Assembly (NCBI GenBank): GCA_019623805.1
Contig: CP053680.1
Coordinates: 2,086,001 to 2,150,000, forward strand
Origin: Gammaproteobacteria bacterium (ex Lamellibrachia satsuma)
Lineage (GTDB): Bacteria > Pseudomonadota > Gammaproteobacteria > Chromatiales > Chromatiaceae
Length of the DNA stretch: 64,000 bases
Direction: 5' to 3'
Of the stretch, positions 52,645-63,330 are shown piece by piece. Every line of letters starts with the position of its first letter. The first letter of the stretch is position 1. A program made the position numbers and the translations under genes. The notes under the pieces were generated by a model that saw only the letters and a list, made by a program, of their open reading frames with translations, searched no databases and was not told where the DNA came from.

Positions 52645-54012
52645 ATGTTGGGGCTTGCTGTGATGGTGGGCGGAGTCTCGGCGGCATATGCCGCTGGGCC
52701 GATTGTGAATATTGACTTCCAGTCTGGAGGTAGCACCTACACTGGATTGGGGGTGTTGGGCAGCGGCTCAGATACTTTATGGAACCCGGCCGGCCCTTCT
52801 GGCAGTGGTGGCACCAACCTGCTCTATGCAGACGGATCGGGATCTAGCGGGATTTCAGTTACCACGACGCATGGGGCCAGTTTTGCCAACGGCTCACAGC
52901 CGAACCCTCTGCTTATTGATTGGATTTACACCTTTAATCTGCAGGAAACGATTACGATTTCCGGACTCGCCGCAAACTCAACCTATGATATTGCATTCTA
53001 CGACGGCTTTTATTGGGCGGATTTCACAATTTCGGCGCAACCGGGATTAATAGCACAGGTCAAGCCTGCTGGGGCTGTAAGCGCACCTCCGTTCCCGATG
53101 GCAGCTTACGGGGTTCTTAGTGGCGCTATATCGGATGGAAGCGGGATAATAACCATTACCGCAAATGCCGTTCCTGGAGGCTTCTACGGTGTGGCATCGA
53201 CAATCGCCGGTATGCAGATTTTGCAAACAAATATCATCACCGACACAGACGGAGATGGCATTTCAGATGATGACGAAACGAATATTTACGGCACCGACCC
53301 TAACAATGCGGACTCAGATAACGATGGTCTAAATGACGGGGACGAGTTGGGCGCGGGTACCGATCCGCTCAATCCGGATACCGATGGTGACGGTCTATCC
53401 GATGGCTCCGATCCAGATCCGAACACTTTTAATGACGCTGATGGAGATGGCCTGGGAGACGGCATGGAACTCTTGCTAGGAACTGATCCGAACAATGCGG
53501 ACTCCGATGGTGACGGTCTATTGGACGGTACCGAAGTTGATCCTGCTACAGGAACTGATCCGTTGAATCCAGATAGTGATGGTGATGGCGTCTCAGATGG
53601 GGACGAAGTCAATGGCTTGGGTACGAACCCAAATAACCCTGATAGTGATGGTGTTGATGACGCGGTAGACCCTCTTCCGAATGATCCCGGAGTGACCAGC
53701 GGGTACACCGAAGATTGGCTACGCATGATTAGCGCAGACGCATTGGCGTATGATCTCAGCGTGATCGATGCAAAGAACAACAACGCTGCGAAGGGAAGAC
53801 GAAACGCACTTTCCAATAAGCTTAATTCCGCAGCAAATGCGATCAGTGCTGGAAACTATGAGGATGCAATAGACAGTCTGACGAGCCTCCTGCAAAAGCT
53901 GGATGATGACAACAACCCGAAAGACTGGATGCTTCCGACTCCCGAAAAAACTCAGCTTAGAAGTGACGTTGAGCAACTGACGTGGTCCAATGGACAGGTA
54001 CACCCCAGTTAA
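52645..54012 (+). CDS. Secreted TSP3-repeat (calcium-binding) protein, frameshifted at 5' end and truncated by IS3
   Basis: 455 residues as open; residues about 15-190 form a probable galactose-binding-like domain, then at least five thrombospondin type 3 repeats ([36 protein letters not shown]) that bind calcium, then a helical region. The likely true start is ATG 52614 (AAGGAG upstream), giving MKTKK then a stop; deleting one A from the seven-A run at 52622-52628 joins it to the [17 protein letters not shown] signal core. The last 11 residues ([11 protein letters not shown]) come from the IS3 end, so the natural C-terminus is lost. Confidence 0.72.
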   Translation: MLGLAVMVGGVSAAYAAGPIVNIDFQSGGSTYTGLGVLGSGSDTLWNPAGPSGSGGTNLLYADGSGSSGISVTTTHGASFANGSQPNPLLIDWIYTFNLQETITISGLAANSTYDIAFYDGFYWADFTISAQPGLIAQVKPAGAVSAPPFPMAAYGVLSGAISDGSGIITITANAVPGGFYGVASTIAGMQILQTNIITDTDGDGISDDDETNIYGTDPNNADSDNDGLNDGDELGAGTDPLNPDTDGDGLSDGSDPDPNTFNDADGDGLGDGMELLLGTDPNNADSDGDGLLDGTEVDPATGTDPLNPDSDGDGVSDGDEVNGLGTNPNNPDSDGVDDAVDPLPNDPGVTSGYTEDWLRMISADALAYDLSVIDAKNNNAAKGRRNALSNKLNSAANAISAGNYEDAIDSLTSLLQKLDDDNNPKDWMLPTPEKTQLRSDVEQLTWSNGQVHPS

Positions 54013-54040
54013 GCATCATTGACTTAACTGAGGTAGAAAA

Positions 54041-54334
54041 ATGAAAGAACGAAAGAAATATTCGAAGGAATTCAAGCTAGACGCGGTCAGTCTGGTTCTT
54101 GAGCAGGAATATACTCGAAGGGAAGCAGCAAACAGTCTGGGCATCAATGCCCAAATGCTGGGGCGCTGGGTGAAAGAACATCAGGCAGAAGATGGGCAGG
54201 CATTTCGAGGCAATGGCAAGTTGAGTTCTGAACAGGAAGAAATCAGGAAGCTCAAGGCTCAGGTTAAACGCCTTGAGATGGAGAAAGAAATCTTAAAAAA
54301 AGCAACGGTATTCTTTGCAGCAGAAACGAAGTGA
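54041..54334 (+). CDS. IS3-family transposase OrfA
   Basis: 97-residue helix-turn-helix protein: [19 protein letters not shown] and [20 protein letters not shown], then a leucine-zipper tail ([20 protein letters not shown]). It overlaps orfB by four bases. The TAAAAAAAG run near 54293 is a plausible slippage site for making an OrfAB fusion. Confidence 0.9.
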   Translation: MKERKKYSKEFKLDAVSLVLEQEYTRREAANSLGINAQMLGRWVKEHQAEDGQAFRGNGKLSSEQEEIRKLKAQVKRLEMEKEILKKATVFFAAETK

Positions 54335-55206
54335 AATATTCGTTCATCACCCAGCATAAGAATGCCTATCCAATCAGCTTGCAATGTCAGGTTTTGGGTG
54401 TGAGTCGTAATGGTTACTACCAGTATCAAAGGGGCTTGGGTAACAGGCCAGACCGAATACATCAGGAGATGCTGGAGTGGGTTGAGGATATCGCCAAGAG
54501 TTCAGACTACACTTATGGCAGTCGCAGAATGAAAAAAGCCTTGAATGTCCTGGGCTATCCGGTGAGTCGGAATAAGGCAAGGAAGTTAATGCGTGAAGCC
54601 AATGTACAGGCGCGTCAGCGCAGGAAATATAAGGTTACGACAAACAGTAACCACCAGCAGTCGGTTTTTAACAACCTGCTCAAGCGAGAGTTTGCTGTGG
54701 CCCAGCCCGATCATGTCTATGCGGCGGACGTGACTTATGTATGGACCCAGGAAGGCTGGTTATACCTGGCGGTAGTGATAGACCTGTATTCACGTAAAGT
54801 GGTCGGCTGGAGCATGAGTTCCCGGATGAAGGCAAAGCTGGTCTGTGATGCATTGCAAATGGCGATCTGGCGACGTCGACCGAAGGGCGGATTGATTCAC
54901 CACTCAGATCGTGGTTCTCAATATGCCAGCAAGGCTTTTCGGCGGTTACTCAAAGCCCATGATATCAATGGCAGTATGAGCAGGAAGGGTGACTGCTGGG
55001 ATAATGCTGTAGTGGAAAGCTTCTTTGGCAGCCTCAAGCAGGAACGGGTGCATTGGAGAAGCTACCAGACACGTTACGAAGCCCAGCAGGACATATTGGA
55101 ATATATTTCCATGTTTTATAATAGTACGCGGCTGCATTCATACCTGGATTATATGAGTCCGAATGATTTTGAGCAGCAAATGATGGCGCAGAAAAAAGCG
55201 GCTTAA
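54331..55206 (+). CDS. IS3-family transposase OrfB (DDE integrase)
   Basis: 291 residues starting at GTG 54331. DDE core: [23 protein letters not shown], and [12 protein letters not shown] hold D, D and E; the [18 protein letters not shown] end is typical. It is complete, so the copy may still move. Confidence 0.92.
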   Translation: MKYSFITQHKNAYPISLQCQVLGVSRNGYYQYQRGLGNRPDRIHQEMLEWVEDIAKSSDYTYGSRRMKKALNVLGYPVSRNKARKLMREANVQARQRRKYKVTTNSNHQQSVFNNLLKREFAVAQPDHVYAADVTYVWTQEGWLYLAVVIDLYSRKVVGWSMSSRMKAKLVCDALQMAIWRRRPKGGLIHHSDRGSQYASKAFRRLLKAHDINGSMSRKGDCWDNAVVESFFGSLKQERVHWRSYQTRYEAQQDILEYISMFYNSTRLHSYLDYMSPNDFEQQMMAQKKAA

Positions 55207-55233
55207 CTGGGTGTAACAAAATCCTTGACCACG

Positions 55234-55344
55234 TCAACGTATCACTTCGCTACTGCTAGCGTAGTCACCACTTTTGACCGCCATACGAACTTCCTGGGCA
55301 ATTTCTGGGGTCAGGGCGATGCTGAGTTTTTCGACTGTGGCCAT
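55234..55344 (-). pseudogene. parD: ParD-type antitoxin, truncated by IS3
   Basis: 36 residues: MATVEKLSIALTPEIAQEVR and then MAVKSGDYASSSEVIR, the N-terminal DNA-binding half of ParD. The stop codon is the IS end itself. The remaining toxin-binding part and any parE toxin gene are missing. An AGAGG precedes the ATG and a palindromic operator lies upstream. Confidence 0.78.
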
Positions 55345-55373
55345 GGGTTGCCTCTGGGGTGTGGTAAGAATAA

Positions 55374-55390
55374 ATACTACTTAGTAGTAT
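55374..55390. promoter_or_regulatory. Palindromic operator of the parD remnant
   Basis: ATACTACTTAGTAGTAT is symmetric except at the centre and lies 30 bases upstream of parD. Ribbon-helix-helix antitoxins bind such sites. The rest of 55237-55593 matches the flank of the gltD fragment. Confidence 0.55.
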
Positions 55391-55593
55391 AACCTATAGC
55401 TTGGATACGAAAACAACAGACAACAATAGGGGACGCACCACAGTTTTTTTGCTGTCTGGTAACTCGCTGCCAACACAGTAGCTTGAGATCTCGCCTTACG
55501 GTCGAGATGACAATCGAGCAATAAATCTGACCTTCCAACTGGCTCTGACCAGATGACCTAAACTCTACTTAGGTCATCATTGGTCAGAGATTC

Positions 55594-57039
55594 ATGCAAG
55601 ATCTCCATGGTTTTCTGCGGTGCCCGCGGGAGGAGGCGGCCAAAGAGCAACCCAAGGTCCGTATTCGCCACTGGGGTGAATATGTCGATGTCATGCCTGA
55701 AAATCAGGCAGCAAGACAGGCTAACCGTTGCATGGATTGCGGCACACCTTACTGCCACCACTACTGCCCGGTGCATAACATCATCCCCGAGTGGAACACG
55801 TTGGTGGAGAGCCGGGACTGGCGCCATGCCTACGATCAGTTGGATACGACCAACAGCTTTCCTGAGATCACCGGGCGTCTCTGCCCCGCCCCCTGTGAAA
55901 ACGCCTGTACCCTCAGTCTCGCCCAATTCCCGGTCACGATAAAAAATATTGAGCTGGCGATTGCAGAGCGCGCCTGGTCGTCCGGTTGGGTGCAGCCGCA
56001 GCCCAGCGAAAATAAGCGGGATCAACGGGTGTCGGTCATCGGCTCAGGCCCTGCGGGCTTGGCCTGTGCCCAGCAGTTGGCGCGTGCGGGTTACATGGTG
56101 ACGGTCTTTGAAAAGGCAGATCGCATCGGCGGTCTGTTGCGCTACGGCATCCCCGATTTCCGGCTCGACAAGCGGATCGTGGATCGTCGTTTGCAACAGC
56201 TCGAAGCCGAGGGTGTCTCTTTCCGCACGGGGGTCCATGTTGGCGTTTCGATGGCTGTGCCGGAGCTGCAGCAGTCGTCGGATGCAATGGTATTGGCTTG
56301 TGGTTCGGCTCAACCTCGCGAGGTGGTTGTTCCTGGTCGTGAGTTGCGGGGTATTCACTATGCTCTCGACTTTCTCTCACAGCAGAACCGGCGGGTTGCG
56401 GGGGATGAAATAGCCCCGGCATCTGAGATTGACGCCAGAGACCAGTCGGTGGTGGTGATTGGTGGTGGAGATACCGGCAGCGATTGTCTGGGTACGGCAA
56501 TTCGGCAGGGGGCGAAAGTGGTGACTCAGGTGCAGTACCATGACCGCCCTTCAAAAGATGCGGATGTGCTGGAGCACTGGCCGCAACCGGTGCCGCAAGC
56601 GGGCGAAACGGATACAGAGGCAGAGGGTGCGGAGCGTATCTGGGGTTGGGATACCTGCAGTTTTGAGGGGAGTGGCGGTGGTATAAACCGTGTATCGATG
56701 CAGCGTCTGTTGTGGATTCAACAGGCGGATGGCAGTTGGTCGAAGCAGCCGCTTCCAAATCAGCAGCAACAGATGTCGGCCGGACTTGTATTGCTGGCGA
56801 TGGGGTATGCCCATCCCGTGCATGCGGGGCTGCTGGAGTATTTAAGGGTCGCATTCGATCACCGTGGTAACGTGGCTGCGGATGAGCAGGACTATCAGAC
56901 CAGTGTCAGGGGGGTGTTCGCCTGCGGTGATGTGCGCCGGGGACAGTCTTTAGTGGTGTGGGCGATCCGCGAAGGGCGGCAGTGTGCGCGGGCGGTGGAT
57001 ATCTGGCTTTCGGGATCGAGTGATCTGCCGGGCATATGA
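55594..57039 (+). CDS. gltD: Glutamate synthase small subunit-like (GltD)
   Basis: 481 residues, the length of NADPH-GOGAT beta. Cysteines CMDCGTPYCHHYCPVHN and LCPAPCENAC bind two [4Fe-4S] clusters; GSGPAGLACAQQLARAG is the FAD site and VIGGGDTGSDCLG the NADPH site; CGDVRRGQSLVVWAIREG closes the FAD domain. Normally it passes NADPH electrons to GltB, which is not in the window, so it may serve another oxidoreductase. Its first 160 bases and upstream flank are duplicated at 47200-47462. Confidence 0.92.
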   Translation: MQDLHGFLRCPREEAAKEQPKVRIRHWGEYVDVMPENQAARQANRCMDCGTPYCHHYCPVHNIIPEWNTLVESRDWRHAYDQLDTTNSFPEITGRLCPAPCENACTLSLAQFPVTIKNIELAIAERAWSSGWVQPQPSENKRDQRVSVIGSGPAGLACAQQLARAGYMVTVFEKADRIGGLLRYGIPDFRLDKRIVDRRLQQLEAEGVSFRTGVHVGVSMAVPELQQSSDAMVLACGSAQPREVVVPGRELRGIHYALDFLSQQNRRVAGDEIAPASEIDARDQSVVVIGGGDTGSDCLGTAIRQGAKVVTQVQYHDRPSKDADVLEHWPQPVPQAGETDTEAEGAERIWGWDTCSFEGSGGGINRVSMQRLLWIQQADGSWSKQPLPNQQQQMSAGLVLLAMGYAHPVHAGLLEYLRVAFDHRGNVAADEQDYQTSVRGVFACGDVRRGQSLVVWAIREGRQCARAVDIWLSGSSDLPGI

Positions 57040-57095
57040 TGTTTCGCTATTGGCACAGATGCTCGGACAAGGAGCGGCGTCAGCCAGAGTGTTTT

Positions 57096-57119
57096 TTGGG
57101 TTACGCTGCGCTAACCCAA
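57096..57119. terminator. Palindrome after gltD, possible terminator or REP
   Basis: TTGGGTTACGCTGCGCTAACCCAA, near-symmetric, 57 bases after gltD. The rest of 57040-57312 shows no gene. Confidence 0.5.
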
Positions 57120-57312
57120 CCTACATGGAAGGTAATTTCCTGCAGGAGATGAACTAAAATTAAAGTAGGGATGATGGAGACCCCCGAGGTTTGGGGTTGC
57201 TCCAAAGCCAGTGAGTTGGCGTTGATAACAGCGATGTCCTGCCCGGTCTCGTTTCCTCACAGCCGTTACATCGAGACCGGAGAGGTTTGTCGAACCTTTT
57301 TAGGAGGTTGTC

Positions 57313-57627
57313 ATGAAAGTCTTTATGTTAATGGCTGGTAGCGGTCCGTTGATGATTCTCACCTCTCACACCTCGATAGAAGAGCCTGAGATGTTGGAAA
57401 AACTCGCAAGTAAAGGCATCGATAAGTTTCTTGCCTATGAAGTGCCTTTTGATCTGGCCAAGGCGCGTTACGGTGGTCACTTCACCGTAGTGGCCAATGA
57501 TCTGCACGAAACCGATGATCTGAGGGTGCTGGACTACAATGGTGAACGGGCATTCCGTCTCTTTACCTTTGCTGAACTGGGGCCGGTAATGATGCACGAG
57601 TCGATGGAGGAGAAGCAGGCGGCGTAA
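57313..57627 (+). CDS. Hypothetical 104-residue cytosolic protein
   Basis: Not recognised. Begins MKVFMLMAGSGPLMILTSHT with alternating strands and ends MMHESMEEKQAA; DLAKARYGGHFTVVANDLHE is in the centre. No signal or membrane helix. AGGAGG lies 6 bases before the ATG, the strongest ribosome site in this area, so it is probably well translated. Alone between gltD and a convergent hypothetical gene. Confidence 0.72.
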   Translation: MKVFMLMAGSGPLMILTSHTSIEEPEMLEKLASKGIDKFLAYEVPFDLAKARYGGHFTVVANDLHETDDLRVLDYNGERAFRLFTFAELGPVMMHESMEEKQAA

Positions 57628-57693
57628 GATCGTGTTTAGGGGCGTGCCGGAGCCGAAGTAAAATTTGACTCCGGCCCTCCATGCGATAAGGGG

Positions 57694-58302
57694 CTAGACG
57701 GGAGAAACGTGGCTGTCGAGCTGTTTCAGCTGTGACAGAGTTGCCCCTTTGGTTGCCCTGTTGTCGATGGGGTCCAGAGGCTTGCTGAAGCGTCCTTTGG
57801 TCGGCAGTACCACCAGTTCGATGGTGGTTCCATCCGCCTGGAAACGAAAACCGGGTATCGTCTGCTTAGAGCCATCGCCAAACTTCATTCTCCATTGGCT
57901 CTCATCCCAGGGGATGTGCAGGTCCGAGAGGGCAAAGATCACCTCTTCCGGGGTGTCGGCAAAGAGGTGCAGGCGGATTGGGCTGTTCCGATCGGCAGTG
58001 CCGTCAAAAACCGGGCCGACCAGCAGTGGTTTGAAGCTGGCAAGTGCGCCCATGGCTTCCATAGCGAGACTGCGCAGATGTTGCAGTGCTGTCGCCTGAT
58101 CCTCTCCACGAAACAGACGCTGTTGCTCCCGCAAGGCGCTTTCGATCTCATCTCGATTGGGCATCAGGCGTCTGTCGCCTAGGCCAAGCCGGTCGGCTGC
58201 CTTTTGGCAGGCGTAGTTGTAATCTCCTGAACGCAGTTCGGTGAGGATACGGGCCGCTTCGTAGGCGATACGGCGCTGGGATTCCCGGTTATTTGCTTTC
58301 AT
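57694..58302 (-). CDS. Hypothetical 202-residue protein
   Basis: Not recognised. N-terminal helices (NRESQRRIAYEAARILTELR, then YACQKAADRLGLGDRRLMPN) with a conserved-looking DEIESALREQ; C-terminal half strand-rich (PIRLHLFADTPEEVIFALSD, PGFRFQADGTTIELVVLPTK). Basic start, no signal. It follows the mrcA gene by 136 bases on the same strand and could be cotranscribed. Confidence 0.7.
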   Translation of the reverse strand: MKANNRESQRRIAYEAARILTELRSGDYNYACQKAADRLGLGDRRLMPNRDEIESALREQQRLFRGEDQATALQHLRSLAMEAMGALASFKPLLVGPVFDGTADRNSPIRLHLFADTPEEVIFALSDLHIPWDESQWRMKFGDGSKQTIPGFRFQADGTTIELVVLPTKGRFSKPLDPIDNRATKGATLSQLKQLDSHVSPV

Positions 58303-58438
58303 GTCTATTGCGGTTGGTGGCGCCGATGAGAATCAAGTTGATACCCTGTTCGTCATGCTTTGTGGCATATTGAGGACTCTGCTGTCTGAGATCTCTCCCT
58401 GCGTTCGAGATGACAAGGGAGTGGCTGGCCAAAATGCC

Positions 58439-60904
58439 TTAGAAAGGATCCTCTTCCGGGGCGGGGGCATCCAGATTCTCCGTTTCCGGAAGGCTGGATG
58501 CCCCGTTCTCCTGCTTGGGGATCTCAGGGGCGTATTTCTCGCGAAAGACCTCAAAGATTGCACCCTTGTGACCGGCGTTCACCGGCTTGCCGGTCTTTTC
58601 GTCGATGCGCATGGTCACCATGCCCTCAGGCATCTCCAGAGGCACTTCTTCAGTGTCCTCCAGTCCGGTGCGCATGAAATGGATCCAGGCGGGCAGGGCG
58701 GCGCGTCCCCCGACTTCGCCTCTGCCAAGAGGCTGAAAATCATCGAATCCGACCCAGGCGATGGCTACCAGGTTGCGGTTGAAGCCGTTGAACCAGGCGT
58801 CACGCTGATCGTTGGTGGTGCCGGTTTTACCCGCGATGTCCTTGCGGCCGAGCGCGCGGGCCTTGCGGGCGGTGCCACGCTGGACCACGTCGCGCATCAT
58901 GGAGCTCATCAGGTAGTGGTTTTGTGGCGTGATGACTTGCTCTGCGCAGCGGATCTCCGCTTCGACGGTTGGCTCTGCAGCCACTTCAGCTGTTTCAGTG
59001 GGTTCTTCCGGCGCAGCGGAGGGTGGCGGCTCTTCGCAAACCTGCAGCGGGTTGGCCTGAAAGATGGTCTCGCGGTGGTCGTCGTCGATACGAACGATGA
59101 AGAAGGGCTCGATGTGGTAGCCACCATTGGCCAGCACTGAATAACCCTCCGCCATCTGTAGCGGGGCGATTGCGCCGCTGCCAAGTGCCAGTGAGAGATC
59201 GCGGGGCAGTTTACCCTTGTCGAAACCGAAACGGGTGACATACTCCAGGGTTGGCTTGATGCCCATCGCCCGCAGGAGGCGAATGGAGACCAGGTTACGG
59301 GATTTTGTCAGGGCGTAGCGCAGACGGGTGGGACCGAAAAATTTGCCGCTGTAGTTCTCAGGACGCCAGGATGCCTCCAGCGCCGGGTCATCGAATACCA
59401 CCGGTGCGTCGTTGATCAGGCTGGCGGGCGTGTATCCGGCTTCCAGGGCGGCGGAGTAGATGAAGGCCTTGAAGCCGGAGCCGGGTTGACGCTTGGCCTG
59501 GGTGATGCGGTTGAACTTGCTGAGGTAGAAGTCGTAGCCACCGACCAGCGCAAGAATGGCACCGTTGTCAGGATCGACCGAGACCAGCGCTCCGGCTGCC
59601 TTGGGGATCTGCGCCAGGCGCCAGTAGGGTTCGCCCTCTTTTGGTGTTTCGCGGTGGATTCTGATCAGATCTCCCGCTTGGAGAATATCGGCGGCGGTTT
59701 TGGGTTCAGGGCCCTGGTGATCCGGGTCCTTGAACTGCCGGGCCCAGGAGAGGCCCTGCCAAGTCAGTGTAATCTGCTGCTCAGGCCCCAGGTAGAGCCC
59801 GGCGTTTTGCCCATCGGTGCTAAGCACCACGGCTCCCTGCAGATCTGGAACAATCTTCTGCTCCCTGAGAAGTTTGTCCATGAGCGCTGGGTCTGGGGTT
59901 TCCCCCAGGTCGAAATGTGCCTCGGCACCACGGTAGCCGTGCCGCTTGTCGTAGGCATGCAGTGCCTGGCGAACGCCTGCATTGGCGCTCTCCTGCAGTC
60001 GGCTGTCGATGGTGGTATGGATGGTATAGCCATCAGTGTAGGCGGTGTTGCCGAATCGCCTGACCGCTTCTGCGCGCACCATCTCGGCGATATAGGGCGC
60101 CTCGACCTCACTCATGGCCCGATGCAGGGTCGCAGTCACAGGGGTGGCTTTAGCGGCATCGTGGTCGGCGCGGGAGATAACATCCAGCGTCAGCATCCGT
60201 CCCAGGACGTAATCTCGGCGTACCAGGGCGCGGCTCGGATTGGTCACAGGATTGTAGCGGGAGGGGGCTTTTGGCAGGCCCGCGATCATTGCGATCTCAG
60301 AAAGCTCAAGTTTTCCTACCGGCCTGCCGTAATAGACTAAAGAGGCGGCACCAACACCGTAGGAACGGTGCCCGAGATAGATCTTGTTGAGGTAGAGTTC
60401 CAGTATCTCCTCTTTGCTGAGTTCGCGTTCGATCTTCAGTGCAAGAAAGATTTCGTTGAGTTTGCGTGTGAAGGTTTTTTTGTTACTGAGAAAGAAGTTT
60501 CTCGCCACCTGCATGGTGATGGTACTGCCGCCCTGGCGGCGTTTGCCGGTAAGCAGCAGTTGGCCGGCGGCACGAAGGATGCCTTGATAGTCGACGCCGG
60601 GATGTTCGAAAAATCGGTCATCCTCGGCGGCGAGAAAGGCCTGTATCATGCGTTCGGGAATCTCGTCGTATTTGAGGGGCTCCCGGCGTTTTTCGCCAAA
60701 TTCGGCGATCAGCTTGTGATCGCGACTGTAGACGTGCAAGGGAACCTGGAGTTTGACATCCTGCAGAATATCGGTGGATGGCAGGTCGGGTTCCAGGTAG
60801 AGATAGGCGGCACCAATGCCGCCCAAACCGAGCAAAAAGAGCCCAATGAACAGGAATAAAGAGATTTTTATGAGTCGGGACAACAACTTCATGCGCTGGT
60901 TCAC
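58439..60904 (-). CDS. mrcA: Penicillin-binding protein 1A
   Basis: 821-residue bifunctional class A PBP. An N-terminal membrane helix (LFLFIGLFLLGLGGIGAAYL), a glycosyltransferase domain with EDDRFFEHPGVDY and RRQGGSTITMQVARN, an OB-like domain, and a transpeptidase domain with KPGSGFKAF-type entry, SRN in KSRNLVS, and KTGTTN. The active Ser lies in the PGSGFKAF segment. It builds and cross-links peptidoglycan. It is divergent from pilM, an arrangement shared by many gammaproteobacteria. Confidence 0.95.
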   Translation of the reverse strand: MNQRMKLLSRLIKISLFLFIGLFLLGLGGIGAAYLYLEPDLPSTDILQDVKLQVPLHVYSRDHKLIAEFGEKRREPLKYDEIPERMIQAFLAAEDDRFFEHPGVDYQGILRAAGQLLLTGKRRQGGSTITMQVARNFFLSNKKTFTRKLNEIFLALKIERELSKEEILELYLNKIYLGHRSYGVGAASLVYYGRPVGKLELSEIAMIAGLPKAPSRYNPVTNPSRALVRRDYVLGRMLTLDVISRADHDAAKATPVTATLHRAMSEVEAPYIAEMVRAEAVRRFGNTAYTDGYTIHTTIDSRLQESANAGVRQALHAYDKRHGYRGAEAHFDLGETPDPALMDKLLREQKIVPDLQGAVVLSTDGQNAGLYLGPEQQITLTWQGLSWARQFKDPDHQGPEPKTAADILQAGDLIRIHRETPKEGEPYWRLAQIPKAAGALVSVDPDNGAILALVGGYDFYLSKFNRITQAKRQPGSGFKAFIYSAALEAGYTPASLINDAPVVFDDPALEASWRPENYSGKFFGPTRLRYALTKSRNLVSIRLLRAMGIKPTLEYVTRFGFDKGKLPRDLSLALGSGAIAPLQMAEGYSVLANGGYHIEPFFIVRIDDDHRETIFQANPLQVCEEPPPSAAPEEPTETAEVAAEPTVEAEIRCAEQVITPQNHYLMSSMMRDVVQRGTARKARALGRKDIAGKTGTTNDQRDAWFNGFNRNLVAIAWVGFDDFQPLGRGEVGGRAALPAWIHFMRTGLEDTEEVPLEMPEGMVTMRIDEKTGKPVNAGHKGAIFEVFREKYAPEIPKQENGASSLPETENLDAPAPEEDPF

Positions 60905-61076
60905 AGAAAAGGTTGGCCCTCAGGGACCAGAATGAATCGGTGTGAGATCCTATATTAGCAAATTTACGAGAAGGTTTATTGTAGCAGGTTGCAAAAAATG
61001 GCTTCACAAAAAAATCATTTACTGCTATATAGTTACTTACTCAAGTTAAAGAGATTCCTCGTTTTTTGCGGCATGA

Positions 61077-62170
<1,094 letters not shown>

Positions 62171-62171
<1 letters not shown>

Positions 62172-62731
62172 TGGCGCGTATTAATCTTCTGCCATGGCGC
62201 GAAGCCGAACGCACAAAGCGCAAACGCGAATTTGGTTTTATGATTCTCGGCGGAGTCATTGTCACTATCGCCGCCATCTTCTTCATGCACATGCATATGG
62301 AGAGCCTGATCTCGGCGCAGAATCGCCGCAATGCCTATCTGCAGCAGGAGATCGATGTGGTCAAGCAGCAGATCAGAGAGATCAGGAATCTGGGCAAGAC
62401 CAAAGCCGGCCTGTTGGCGCGCATGGATATCATTCAGCAGTTGCAGAGCAGCCGTCCCCAGATCGTGCATCTGTTCGATGAACTTGTTGCCACGCTGCCC
62501 GATGGCGTCCATTTAACGAGCGTTAAACAAAGTGGGGCGTTGGTGTCGGTAGCGGGACGGGCTCAGTCGAACGCCCGGGTTTCTGCTTATATGCGCAACA
62601 TTGAACGTTCGGAATGGCTGGGTAATCCCCGTCTCGATGTTATCGAGAACAAGGAGGCCACCGGTACCGGGATGAGTCACTTCAAACTCACTGCGAAGCA
62701 GCTTGCGAGTGGCGGGGAGGCGACGCCGTGA
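62171..62731 (+). CDS. pilN: Type IV pilus assembly protein PilN
   Basis: 186 residues. ARINLLPWREAE, the conserved PilM-binding peptide, opens the protein, followed by a membrane helix (GFMILGGVIVTIAAIFFMH) and a coiled coil (QEIDVVKQQIREIRNL), then a small ferredoxin-like periplasmic domain. Partner of PilO. Confidence 0.95.
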
Positions 62732-63330
62732 ATCTGCAGGATCTGAACGAACTCGATTTTAACAACATCGGCGTCTGGCCGGGACCGGTTAAGTTTGTGC
62801 TGATGCTCATTGTCTGCGCGCTGGTTGGTGTTGGTGGTTACTACCTGGATACAGAAAAGCAGTTTAAGCAACTCGAAAGAGTGGAGATGAAAGAGGTTGA
62901 ATTACGCAGAACCTTTCAGGAGAAACAGGCAAAAGCCGCCAATCTGGATGCGTATAAGAAGCAGTTGGAAGAGATGAAGCAGTCGTTTGGCGCCATGCTT
63001 CGGCAACTGCCCAACAAGACAGAAGTGGCCGAGCTGCTGGTTGATGTTTCCCAAACAGGTTTGGCCTCCGGTCTTGAATTTGAGTTGTTCAAACCACAGG
63101 GAGAAGTCCCCAGAGAATTTTATGCGGAGCTGCCGATAAAGCTGACCGTCACTGGTCAGTATCATGAGTTTGGCGATTTTATCAGCGGTCTTGCCGCACT
63201 TCCGCGCATTGTCACCATTCACGATATCAATATCAGTCCGAAAAAATCCAAGCGTGGCAAAAGCGATGGACTGGTGTTGCAGGCGACTGCCAAGACCTAT
63301 CGCTACCTGGATGAGGAGGGTGAGCAATGA
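62728..63330 (+). CDS. pilO: Type IV pilus assembly protein PilO
   Basis: 200 residues. NNIGVWPGPVKFVLMLIVCA leads into the membrane helix, then a coiled coil (KAANLDAYKKQLEEMKQSFG) and a ferredoxin-like domain ending DGLVLQATAKTYRYLDEE. Forms heterodimers with PilN. Overlaps pilN and pilP by four bases each. Confidence 0.95.
   Translation: MNLQDLNELDFNNIGVWPGPVKFVLMLIVCALVGVGGYYLDTEKQFKQLERVEMKEVELRRTFQEKQAKAANLDAYKKQLEEMKQSFGAMLRQLPNKTEVAELLVDVSQTGLASGLEFELFKPQGEVPREFYAELPIKLTVTGQYHEFGDFISGLAALPRIVTIHDINISPKKSKRGKSDGLVLQATAKTYRYLDEEGEQ

Larger units (their letters stand above)
53978..55236 (+). mobile_element. IS3-family insertion sequence
   Basis: Terminal inverted repeats TGACGTGGTC...ACCCCAGTTAAGC and GCTTAACTGGGTGTAACA...GACCACGTCA. 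1259 bp, with orfA and orfB. No matching 3-5 bp target duplication is visible (CAAC left, ACGT right), and both flanking genes are cut, so a deletion next to the element is likely. Confidence 0.85.

Noticed and set aside
55450..58430. Repeat GAGATCTC...CGAGATGACAA at 55484 and 58387
   Set aside because: Two short imperfect matches only; too little to define an element in this window.
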